Shown here one piece after another: positions 37,426 through 42,753 of a stretch of 42,753 bases of DNA (positions are counted from its first letter, which is position 1; every line of letters starts with the position of its first letter). Both the position numbers and the translations under genes were made by a program. Source of the stretch: a virus; IMG/VR virus record IMGVR_UViG_3300013126_000073, positions 1 to 42,753 of that record. One strand, given 5' to 3'. Below the pieces are notes generated by a model that did no database searches, had not been told where the DNA came from, and saw only the letters and a list, made by a program, of their open reading frames with translations.

Positions 37426-38281
37426 CGTCACCCCATTCTTCTTCCTTTTCTTCTTCTAGCTTTTTGATATAGTATTCCTTCGGCTTCTTCTGCTCAACCT
37501 TGATACCCTTATCAATACACTGCGTATATAATTCCTTTGCAGACATTGAAGAATAATCTTCACCATTGTCTTCTTCATCTGCATTTTCAGCATCGTCTTC
37601 CTCAAGCATTTCAACATAATAATTCTTTGGCTTCTTCTTTTCTGCCTTCAGCCCGCGCTCGATGCAAAGCTCGTAAAGTTCCTTCGTTTCATATTCACCA
37701 TAAGAATTATTGTCTGCAACATCGTTCTTTGCAGGCTTCTTCTTCCTGCCGGTATCTTCGGATTCTTCATCCTCGCCAGGGAATGCCTTATCAATCATTT
37801 CCATGATCTTATTCTTTGTATATGGCTTAGTCTTCGTGTTGGAGAACTTAGACTTATCCATAGGCACCACGGAGAAGGATGAATTTTGACCTTGGCCATT
37901 CTTTGTCAGCACATAATCTCTGTCAAGAAGGGTACCATAAGTTTCATACATTCCGATGAGTGCAGGGATGGCCGTGAAACTGTTGACAGGTGACATGAAC
38001 AGTCTGACTTCCTTGGCCTCATGGTCCCATACGCTCCAGACATAATTATCGCGGTGGCGAATTTCTTCTTCATCATGATGCTGGCAATTTCTTCCGTAAA
38101 GTTCCTGGCAAGGCTGATTGATTCCCTTACCAAAACTGTCATGGAAAAGAACCTTGATGCCGTCCTCCATATCATTCAAGAAGCGGATACGCACCTTGTT
38201 GCCTGGCTTGAAATAGATGAACTTACCTTTGTTGGATCCAGACTTCTTGACCTGATTCTTGATGTCATCAACGAGTCCCAT
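37397..38281 (-). CDS. gp32-like single-stranded DNA-binding protein with two SAP-like modules
   Basis: A 294-residue protein. The N-terminal ~165 residues read as a gp32-like OB-fold (NKGKFIYFKPGNKVRIRFLN; RDNYVWSVWDHEAKEVRLFM; SFTAIPALIGMYETYG) with a possible zinc group (Cys58, Cys66, His68, His69). Two SAP-like modules follow at 198-227 (ETKELYELCIERGLKAEKKK) and 247-276 (MSAKELYTQCIDKGIKVEQK), then an acidic end finishing EEESEDW. An acidic C-terminal tip is typical of SSBs and recruits partners. One module is nearly identical in amino acids and bases to the protein at 11283-11579. It lies between primase and MazG-like genes. Confidence 0.75.
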   Translation of the reverse strand: MGLVDDIKNQVKKSGSNKGKFIYFKPGNKVRIRFLNDMEDGIKVLFHDSFGKGINQPCQELYGRNCQHHDEEEIRHRDNYVWSVWDHEAKEVRLFMSPVNSFTAIPALIGMYETYGTLLDRDYVLTKNGQGQNSSFSVVPMDKSKFSNTKTKPYTKNKIMEMIDKAFPGEDEESEDTGRKKKPAKNDVADNNSYGEYETKELYELCIERGLKAEKKKPKNYYVEMLEEDDAENADEEDNGEDYSSMSAKELYTQCIDKGIKVEQKKPKEYYIKKLEEEKEEEWGDDDEEESEDW

Positions 38282-39194
38282 TATTATTCTCCTCCATTTT
38301 TCTGATTGTTTTAGTCTTACACTTCTTGAACGTTGCTTGATCCATTTCTCCTGGGTCCTTGATATTCCTTGGAAAATAAAACTGAATTACGTTGAAGAAA
38401 CTCTTAAGATATTTAGTTCCTCTTTTGCCACAATCATCATTGTCTAATGCAGATATGATTGTTTTGACTCCTGCTTCCTTCAATTTAGTTATTTGATGCG
38501 CAGTCATTTTCCAACCAAGGATAGCAACTGCATTCTTTACACCAAATTGTTTAAGCTTAAGCCAATCCATATATCCTTCAACAATAATTACTGTGCTTGC
38601 TTGGTAACTACCAACTAAAGTGTCTCTTCTACTAAATCCAGTATTATATAAGTATTTACGTTTCTTTTCAACATCTTTATTATTTGTTCTGCAAACCCAA
38701 CCTCTAAACTTATCATTGTCAAACATTGGAAATATGATTGGATAAGAATTGTTGTAGTTTATTTTTGCTTTTGCCAGAGTCAATGATCTTTCATCGAATC
38801 CTCTCTTCTTCATATATTCTTTTATTTCAGAATTATCTTTAGACCAATCAGTTAATGAAAGGCCATTATAATAATCTGCTGCTTCTATTGTTGCTTGTTG
38901 GCTGTCAACATGTTTAATTACCATCTTTGTTTTTAGGCTTATTGTTTTTCTGCTTCTTAATATTCTATAGTATTTAATATAAGCCTTCAAATCATCGAGG
39001 TTCTTATTCATCAATTTGACAAACTTAAAAGCATCACCAGAAACATTGCACCCAAAACAAAAGAAGCTATTATTCTCAAGGTTGATCATCATTGATGGAT
39101 TTACATCTTCGTGAAATGGACAAATGATTTTGTAAGTTGCACTATCCTCTAGAAGAGAATAATAATGCATCACTTTCATCAAATCACTCGTCAT
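38268..39194 (-). CDS. DnaG-like primase with CHC2 zinc finger and Toprim domain
   Basis: A 308-residue primase. The zinc finger is C25-x2-H28...C46-x2-C49 (ICPFHEDVNPSMMINL; FFCFGCNVSGDAFKF). The Toprim domain has VIIVEGYMDW with Glu206 and ISALDNDDCGKRG with Asp251 and Asp253. It lacks the helicase-binding C-terminal domain of bacterial DnaG (about 600 residues) and no helicase is fused. It makes primers for phage DNA synthesis. It overlaps both neighbours by 10-14 bases. No separate DnaB-like helicase is visible in the window, so a host helicase may be used. Confidence 0.9.
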   Translation of the reverse strand: MTSDLMKVMHYYSLLEDSATYKIICPFHEDVNPSMMINLENNSFFCFGCNVSGDAFKFVKLMNKNLDDLKAYIKYYRILRSRKTISLKTKMVIKHVDSQQATIEAADYYNGLSLTDWSKDNSEIKEYMKKRGFDERSLTLAKAKINYNNSYPIIFPMFDNDKFRGWVCRTNNKDVEKKRKYLYNTGFSRRDTLVGSYQASTVIIVEGYMDWLKLKQFGVKNAVAILGWKMTAHQITKLKEAGVKTIISALDNDDCGKRGTKYLKSFFNVIQFYFPRNIKDPGEMDQATFKKCKTKTIRKMEENNNGTR

Positions 39195-39687
39195 ATTCCT
39201 TACCTACTGTTTCGATTTTTACGAACTTAGATATTTTGACTTCATAAGTATCCTTCAGTTCTTCAACAGTTAAATCACCAAGAGAATACATTTCACGGAT
39301 TGCTTCCATTTTTGGAGTCATTTCAACATCAATGAATTGTTTGAATTCAGAAGGCGGTACTTTATATTTCTTCAACAATTCAGCAACGCCGATATAATCC
39401 GTGATAACATATTTCTTTTCAACCACTTTGTTGAATTTTTCTTTGCTCAATTTTCCCTTCAATTTTTCAGGAAGGAAATTCATACTGACTCTGCGTATTG
39501 GCTTGACAATAATATCTTTGTTGCGGCCCTGCACAACTATTTTCTTTTCCTTTTTGGCTACAGGATCTTCATCAAAGAAAGTTTGGATTCCCTTCTTCAA
39601 TTCTTTATATATTACATTCTTCTTTTCTATTTCTATTTGAAGAACTAATGCACTAACAATTTGCTGTTTTATTCCCTGCAGATCCAT
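39184..39687 (-). CDS. Protein of unknown function upstream of primase
   Basis: A 167-residue, Lys/Glu-rich protein (PVAKKEKKIVVQGRNKDIIV; RRVSMNFLPEKLKGKLSKEK). It follows a AAGGCGG site and overlaps the primase gene by 11 bases. No catalytic residues are apparent. By its position it may be a replication accessory, such as a primase or helicase partner, but this is context only. Confidence 0.6.
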   Translation of the reverse strand: MDLQGIKQQIVSALVLQIEIEKKNVIYKELKKGIQTFFDEDPVAKKEKKIVVQGRNKDIIVKPIRRVSMNFLPEKLKGKLSKEKFNKVVEKKYVITDYIGVAELLKKYKVPPSEFKQFIDVEMTPKMEAIREMYSLGDLTVEELKDTYEVKISKFVKIETVGKEYDE

Positions 39688-40054
39688 TATCAGTACCGCC
39701 TTTCAAAAGCAGATATACCGGCCTAGGCCAGCGCCCATTCGTCTTCACCCAGATTACATCAACATGAGGCACCGTAAAACATCGACCATTCTTGGTCTCG
39801 ACGTAAAACGATTCCTCATTCAGTTTGATGATCATTCCAGATAATGCTCTGCCGTTTGGAAGTTTGAATGCAATAATGTCTGCAGACTTTGCATTGCTGA
39901 TATAACGTTGCTTATTCTTCAACTTATCTGCTTCGAGTATCTTTTCTATAAGAATACTCTTACGCATATGGCATCTGTTTGCGATTGCATATTCCTTTGC
40001 AATCAAAATCAATTTATCTAGCTTTTCCGCTTCCATCAACTTCTTGTCCATCAT
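39653..40054 (-). CDS. Protein of unknown function with KOW/SH3-like beta part
   Basis: A 133-residue protein. The first part is helical (KLMEAEKLDKLILIAKEYAI), and the second reads as a small beta barrel (DIIAFKLPNGRALSGMIIKL; SFYVETKNGRCFTVPHVDVI), resembling KOW/SH3-like or RNA-binding barrels. The end is Gly/Asn-rich. It shares four bases with the previous gene and overlaps the next by 35. Family unknown. Confidence 0.6.
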   Translation of the reverse strand: MMDKKLMEAEKLDKLILIAKEYAIANRCHMRKSILIEKILEADKLKNKQRYISNAKSADIIAFKLPNGRALSGMIIKLNEESFYVETKNGRCFTVPHVDVIWVKTNGRWPRPVYLLLKGGTDNGSAGNKTANC

Positions 40055-40170
40055 AGACTGATCCTCCTGATTTCTACCTTGCGCTTCCTAAACTTAATTC
40101 TAGGTGCCTTACGAATGCTGATCCAGAAGAGATTGAACAGAAGATAATTCTTGTTGTACCGAGACTTCAT
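40051..40170 (-). CDS. Very small basic protein (39 residues)
   Basis: The ATG at 40170 lies ten bases after AAGGAGG, so I prefer this start to an upstream ATG at 40254 that overlaps the previous gene by 52 bases. The peptide is basic (MKSRYNKNYLLFNLFWISIR; FRKRKVEIRRISL) with an aromatic patch. It may bind nucleic acid or membrane. Its stop overlaps the next start by four bases. Confidence 0.55.
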   Translation of the reverse strand: MKSRYNKNYLLFNLFWISIRKAPRIKFRKRKVEIRRISL

Positions 40171-40202
40171 ACTAACATTTCCTCCTTCTACTATTTCATA
40201 CC

Positions 40203-40481
40203 CTAAAATAGGGTTATGATCGGTTCCCCAGTCCGGATCTTCCGGATAATCCATGCTTTTGCCGATTCAAATGATGGATGCCTATACCCTTCCAGTCCAT
40301 TATCAATTTGCAAATCATTTACAGGGCACATGCAGAAAGTACCTATTGGCCAGCCTTTGTTTACTAAGACATTATAATAACCATCAAGAAATAAATCAGC
40401 ACCAATTAAGAATTCGATTGAACCATTTATCTTCACATAAGCTCTGGATTTATCAGGGTTTATTACAAATTCTAATTTCAT
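40203..40481 (-). CDS. Protein of unknown function
   Basis: A 92-residue protein with GAGGGGGTAGAA before its ATG. It reads as an alpha/beta protein (MKLEFVINPDKSRAYVKING; SIEFLIGADLFLDGYYNVLV) with two Cys near residue 50 (FCMCPVNDLQ). No family recognised. It begins 25 bases downstream of the hairpin at 40518-40540, which may limit its transcription from P1. Confidence 0.55.
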   Translation of the reverse strand: MKLEFVINPDKSRAYVKINGSIEFLIGADLFLDGYYNVLVNKGWPIGTFCMCPVNDLQIDNGLEGYRHPSFESAKAWIIRKIRTGEPIITLF

Positions 40482-40517
40482 TTCTACCCCCTCAAAGGAA
40501 TATTATTTTACAAAGTA

Positions 40518-40540
40518 GGAGGGGGAAATTACTCCCCTCC
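40518..40540 (-). terminator. GC-rich hairpin after the first P1 gene (terminator or attenuator)
   Basis: A perfect 7-bp GC-rich stem (GGAGGGG / CCCCTCC) with a 9-base loop lies six bases after the stop of the 40547-40801 gene. On the minus strand only a weak T-rich stretch follows (TACTTTGT). It could attenuate transcription from P1 into the replication genes. Confidence 0.5.
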
Positions 40541-40546
40541 ATCCTT

Positions 40547-40801
40547 TTAGCAATACTTGTTATAAGACCATTCCAAAGAAGCCTTAAGCGCATTTCTAAA
40601 TCTAGGACCAGAATAATATATCTTGTATTTTTCAATCTTGTCAAAAACAAACATTCTTAATTCAACAAAATCCTTTTCAACAAATACAGTATATTCAACC
40701 TGATCATTTATCTTTTTATACCAGAAAATGCTTCCTTCAACCTTCTGAACAAATTCATTTTCCTTCAAGTGATTGGTTACTGCGGTCTCAAATCCGTTCA
40801 T
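40547..40801 (-). CDS. Small protein of unknown function, first gene after promoter P1
   Basis: An 84-residue protein with GGAGGTGTAGG before its ATG. Rich in Lys, Phe, Tyr and Val (VEKDFVELRMFVFDKIEKYK), ending YSGPRFRNALKASLEWSYNK. I recognise no family. It lies directly behind the strongest promoter copy and its palindrome, and is followed by a GC-rich hairpin. It may thus be the most abundant early product of this unit. A takeover or regulatory role is possible but not shown. Confidence 0.6.
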   Translation of the reverse strand: MNGFETAVTNHLKENEFVQKVEGSIFWYKKINDQVEYTVFVEKDFVELRMFVFDKIEKYKIYYSGPRFRNALKASLEWSYNKYC

Positions 40802-40825
40802 CCTACACCTCCAAGTGTACTATGT

Positions 40826-40843
40826 GGTAGGCCAATTCCTACC
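40826..40843. promoter_or_regulatory. Palindrome P1 (operator or 5' mRNA hairpin)
   Basis: GGTAGGAATTGGCCTACC (minus strand), a 6-bp stem with an AATTGG core, starts ten bases after the -10 box of P1. It has the same layout as the P2-P4 palindromes. Confidence 0.75.
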
Positions 40844-40853
40844 GTATGATTAC

Positions 40854-40882
40854 ATCATATCATACCATAATTCATTTGTAAA
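40854..40882 (-). promoter_or_regulatory. Promoter P1: TTTACA-N17-TATGAT
   Basis: TTTACA (40877-40882) and TATGAT (40854-40859) are 17 bases apart, close to the sigma-A consensus. The upstream part AAAGTCGCTA resembles the corresponding bases of P3 (AAAGTTGCTA). It is placed after the endolysin gene and faces the replication genes. Confidence 0.85.
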
Positions 40883-40923
40883 TAGCGACTTTTAACAATC
40901 TGATTACAGTTCTGGTCAGCCTA

Positions 40924-41718
40924 TTATTCGTCTGGCTCATCAGTGAAAGCAATCAAACTACGAAGGTGCAGTCGCAGTTCATTCAGCTTAGTCCTTGCTT
41001 CCTTAAGCAGCCCTACGTTTAAGTCTGCCATTCCCGTCACTTCAGCAACATTCTTCTTAAGGGCATCAATTTCCAATTTGTCTGAAGTGATCCGGACACT
41101 CTGAGTTGAAACCTTGCCATTAAGCTGACTTACTGATGCATTAAGTGTGCTTACCTGCTGTTTAAGTGAATTGTTTTCAACAGCAATAGCAGATAATTTT
41201 GATTCAAGCTCAAGAGCCTTTGACTGCCAATCAGTAGGCGCAACTGAATAATCAATAAGATGACACTTACCCCACTCAGTAAAGAACCTATCCTTAAGCA
41301 GGGTTCTAACCACTCCATATCCAAAACTCCTAGCCTCAATCACCTTACCGGCGCCTTCATAAATACCAATATGACCGCCAAGATGAAGCACTAATCCTGG
41401 GATTTCTGGAATCGTAGAAATAGGTCCTTTTTCATAACAAAGCGCAAACATGCCATCAGCAGACTTATCGCTAATCGCTTGATATTTACCGCCGAAATCA
41501 TTTTCCCAAACAATCCCTTTTATCAATCCAACACAGTCCCATACCCTGCGGCCAAACTGAGTCTTGCATTTTGCAATATGAGCAGCATACTGAGCAGGAT
41601 ACTGAGTAATTGACTTATAATCCAGCAAAGCCTGTGTTGCAATCTGACCATAGCATGCATACCAGTATGGATCGCCGATTGCCTTCTGTGCAGCAGCAAC
41701 AAATGCAAATGCTTTCAT
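40924..41718 (-). CDS. Endolysin, NlpC/P60-like, with C-terminal coiled coil
   Basis: A 264-residue protein. The catalytic part (1-160) has Cys62 in RRVWDCVGLIKGIVW, His116 in LHLGGHIGIYEGAGK, and a polar third residue near Glu129, as in NlpC/P60-type peptidases that cut peptide bonds in peptidoglycan. Text such as YWYACYGQIATQALLDYK is typical of such enzymes from Clostridia phages. Residues ~165-250 form a coiled coil (ALELESKLSAIAVENNSLKQ), perhaps for oligomerisation or wall binding. It follows the holin gene with a four-base overlap. No signal peptide is apparent, so release probably uses the holin. Confidence 0.85.
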   Translation of the reverse strand: MKAFAFVAAAQKAIGDPYWYACYGQIATQALLDYKSITQYPAQYAAHIAKCKTQFGRRVWDCVGLIKGIVWENDFGGKYQAISDKSADGMFALCYEKGPISTIPEIPGLVLHLGGHIGIYEGAGKVIEARSFGYGVVRTLLKDRFFTEWGKCHLIDYSVAPTDWQSKALELESKLSAIAVENNSLKQQVSTLNASVSQLNGKVSTQSVRITSDKLEIDALKKNVAEVTGMADLNVGLLKEARTKLNELRLHLRSLIAFTDEPDE

Positions 41719-42035
41719 TCTCCAGACACCGCCCCACCATCATTAAGTGCTGCTTTCTTTGCAGCATCAGAACTAGCAAAAGAAATCTGATATGATCCCA
41801 TTGCACTAGTCGCGACGATGAATGCATTTACCAGACAAAGAAAATAAGAAAGCAAGTCATCATTGTTAACAAACACATTAACAATAACACTAAGGACAAC
41901 AGAAAGAATCAGTACATAAACCCTGGTATCAATCTTCTTGATCCACTTCATAGGCTTAGTATACTGAACAATAAGAAGCACAGTGGCAGTCATTCCAACA
42001 ATAGTACCAAGATAAGCAAGTGTCATGGCTTCCAT
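41715..42035 (-). CDS. Holin-like membrane protein
   Basis: A 106-residue protein with three membrane segments: TLAYLGTIVGMTATVLLIVQ, YVLILSVVLSVIVNVFVN, and YFLCLVNAFIVATSAMGSYQ. The end is short and polar. ATG 42035 lies eight bases after GGTGG; a GTG four codons earlier is part of that site. Directly upstream of the endolysin gene with a four-base overlap, it is the best holin candidate of the two membrane genes. Confidence 0.8.
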   Translation of the reverse strand: MEAMTLAYLGTIVGMTATVLLIVQYTKPMKWIKKIDTRVYVLILSVVLSVIVNVFVNNDDLLSYFLCLVNAFIVATSAMGSYQISFASSDAAKKAALNDGGAVSGE

Positions 42036-42036
42036 T

Positions 42037-42531
42037 TTAATTTCCACCCTTCTTCAATTCAATTGTTTCCATGCCAAGGCCTGTTCTTAATGCGTCAATA
42101 TTCTGCTCGTAATAATACTGAACAGGACCATTGATCTTTAAACCCTGGTGTTCAGCTAATTCTCTTACTGCAGAAATTACTGCAATTTGTCCCATGTATA
42201 GATTTTGCCTGATCTTGCCATCTTCTTGACGAGCTAAGTTTCTTGCATCGTTCATTGCTATTTGATTCTCTTTTATATCTGAAATACTATTCTTCAATTC
42301 ACACATACAAGCCTCAATACTAGCAAGCTGGCCTTTCTTGATTCTTCTTTTTTCAAGCACACCCTTCAGCCATTTCTTAAATCCGAAGAATGCAACAATG
42401 AAAGCGATAAGAATGCTTAAATGTTTACCAGCGGTTTCAAACATTTCTTTTGTTATGAAAGGAACAGGCGTCGGAGTAATATTCATTCTAGTCCTCCTAG
42501 TTGAAGGTGATGCTCTTATTTTCTGTTGCAT
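42037..42531 (-). CDS. Membrane-anchored lysis-cassette protein (second holin or antiholin/spanin-like)
   Basis: This protein has one N-terminal membrane segment (HLSILIAFIVAFFGFKKWL) followed by a helical cytoplasmic or external part (KKGQLASIEACMCELKNSIS; DGKIRQNLYMGQIAVISAV). Two in-frame starts both have ribosome binding sites: ATG 42531 (AGGAGACATT) giving 164 residues with a basic N-terminus, and ATG 42486 (AGGAGGACTAGA) giving 149. The second has the stronger site. The gene is the first of the lysis cassette. It could regulate the holin. Confidence 0.6.
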   Translation of the reverse strand: MQQKIRASPSTRRTRMNITPTPVPFITKEMFETAGKHLSILIAFIVAFFGFKKWLKGVLEKRRIKKGQLASIEACMCELKNSISDIKENQIAMNDARNLARQEDGKIRQNLYMGQIAVISAVRELAEHQGLKINGPVQYYYEQNIDALRTGLGMETIELKKGGN

Positions 42532-42544
42532 AATGTCTCCTGCC

Positions 42545-42561
42545 GGCTTTTGTATAAAGCC
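42545..42561 (-). promoter_or_regulatory. Small hairpin before the lysis cassette
   Basis: GGCTTT-ATACA-AAAGCC on the minus strand forms a 6-bp stem just upstream of the ribosome binding site at 42531. The sequence upstream (42562-42640) is very AT-rich and may hold a promoter, but no clear -35/-10 pair stands out. Role unclear. Confidence 0.3.
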
Positions 42562-42672
42562 TAATACATATTTTATTAGTACTGCAAACTATATTATATA
42601 ATATTGTATTTAACCATATGATATATCTTGTCCTCCAATCTCCGGCAGTCAGCGGCCTCCGGCGCCGTTCTT

Positions 42673-42753
42673 CTAGCCTTTCGTCACGACCACTTCGGGG
42701 TCGAGCGCGACCTTCTCGACGGGCGCAAGTGCCTCCCCTGCAGCATCAGTTGA
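42673..42753 (-). CDS. Partial protein of unknown function (C-terminal 26 residues), GC-rich
   Basis: The gene enters from the right edge and ends with TAG at 42673. The last residues are Ala/Val/Glu-rich (AGEALAPVEKVALDPEVVVT, then KG). Codons are GC-ending, in contrast to the AT-rich sequence that starts right after 42640 on the left. It may belong to the same GC-rich block as the partial gene at the left edge, if the molecule is circular. No function can be read. Confidence 0.45.
   Translation of the reverse strand, partial: STDAAGEALAPVEKVALDPEVVVTKG

Noticed and set aside
1-42753. Lysogeny module (integrase, repressor, att sites)
   Set aside because: No tyrosine or serine recombinase, no CI-like helix-turn-helix repressor and no divergent control region was found. 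A temperate lifestyle is not supported inside this window, although flanking sequence could change this.

Overview
The window is almost certainly a virulent-looking tailed phage (long non-contractile tail, siphovirus type) of a Bacillota host, probably a Clostridia-type bacterium. The reasons are strong GGAGG ribosome binding sites before nearly every gene, a Prp-type protease between terminase and portal, SPP1-like portal and minor head genes, a connector series of the Minor_capsid_1/2/3 type, a SleB-type wall hydrolase, and a DnaE-like PHP-domain polymerase. Every convincing gene is on the minus strand, so transcription runs from the right edge (42.7 kb) to the left edge (1). I see no integrase, repressor, tRNA or CRISPR array.

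Layout in the direction of transcription: a GC-rich partial gene at the right edge; a lysis cassette (membrane protein, holin, NlpC/P60-like endolysin; 42.5-40.9 kb); promoter P1 and small genes (40.9-39.2 kb); replication proteins (CHC2/Toprim primase, gp32-like ssDNA-binding protein); a tightly overlapping six-gene cassette at 37.4-33.2 kb (all-alpha NTP pyrophosphohydrolase, dNMP kinase-like, radical SAM/SPASM, GT-B glycosyltransferase, HIGH-motif nucleotidyltransferase, thymidylate-synthase-fold enzyme with the Asp typical of dCMP enzymes); DnaE-like polymerase, SleB hydrolase, RecA, Cas4/AddB-like nuclease, RuvC-like resolvase and a LigA-Ia-like fragment (33.2-26.9 kb); small unknown genes; promoter P2 (25.07 kb), further small genes, a GC-rich SAP/Lys-Ala-rich protein, RNase HI, and the two terminase subunits (22.0-20.0 kb); promoter P3 (20.0 kb), small genes, Prp, portal, an 852-residue minor head protein fused to an ADP-ribosyltransferase; promoter P4 (14.45 kb) in front of a one-gene unit closed by an intrinsic terminator; then scaffold, capsid, connectors, tail tube, tail chaperones, tape measure, hub, fibre, and a GC-rich pair at the left edge.

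The most interesting points are: (1) the 37.4-33.2 kb cassette, which reads as a candidate cytosine hypermodification pathway (remove dCTP, make a 5-substituted dCMP, phosphorylate it, then decorate it with an activated sugar or other group); (2) a Prp homologue together with an almost identical MNKYFI(D/N)IQRF leader on both the major capsid and major tail proteins, which looks like a shared cleavage signal; (3) a head protein carrying an ART toxin-like domain; (4) four matching promoters, each followed at a fixed distance by a GGTA...ATTGG...TACC palindrome; (5) a SAP-like module spread over three unrelated proteins. Function calls come from motif reading without database searches.
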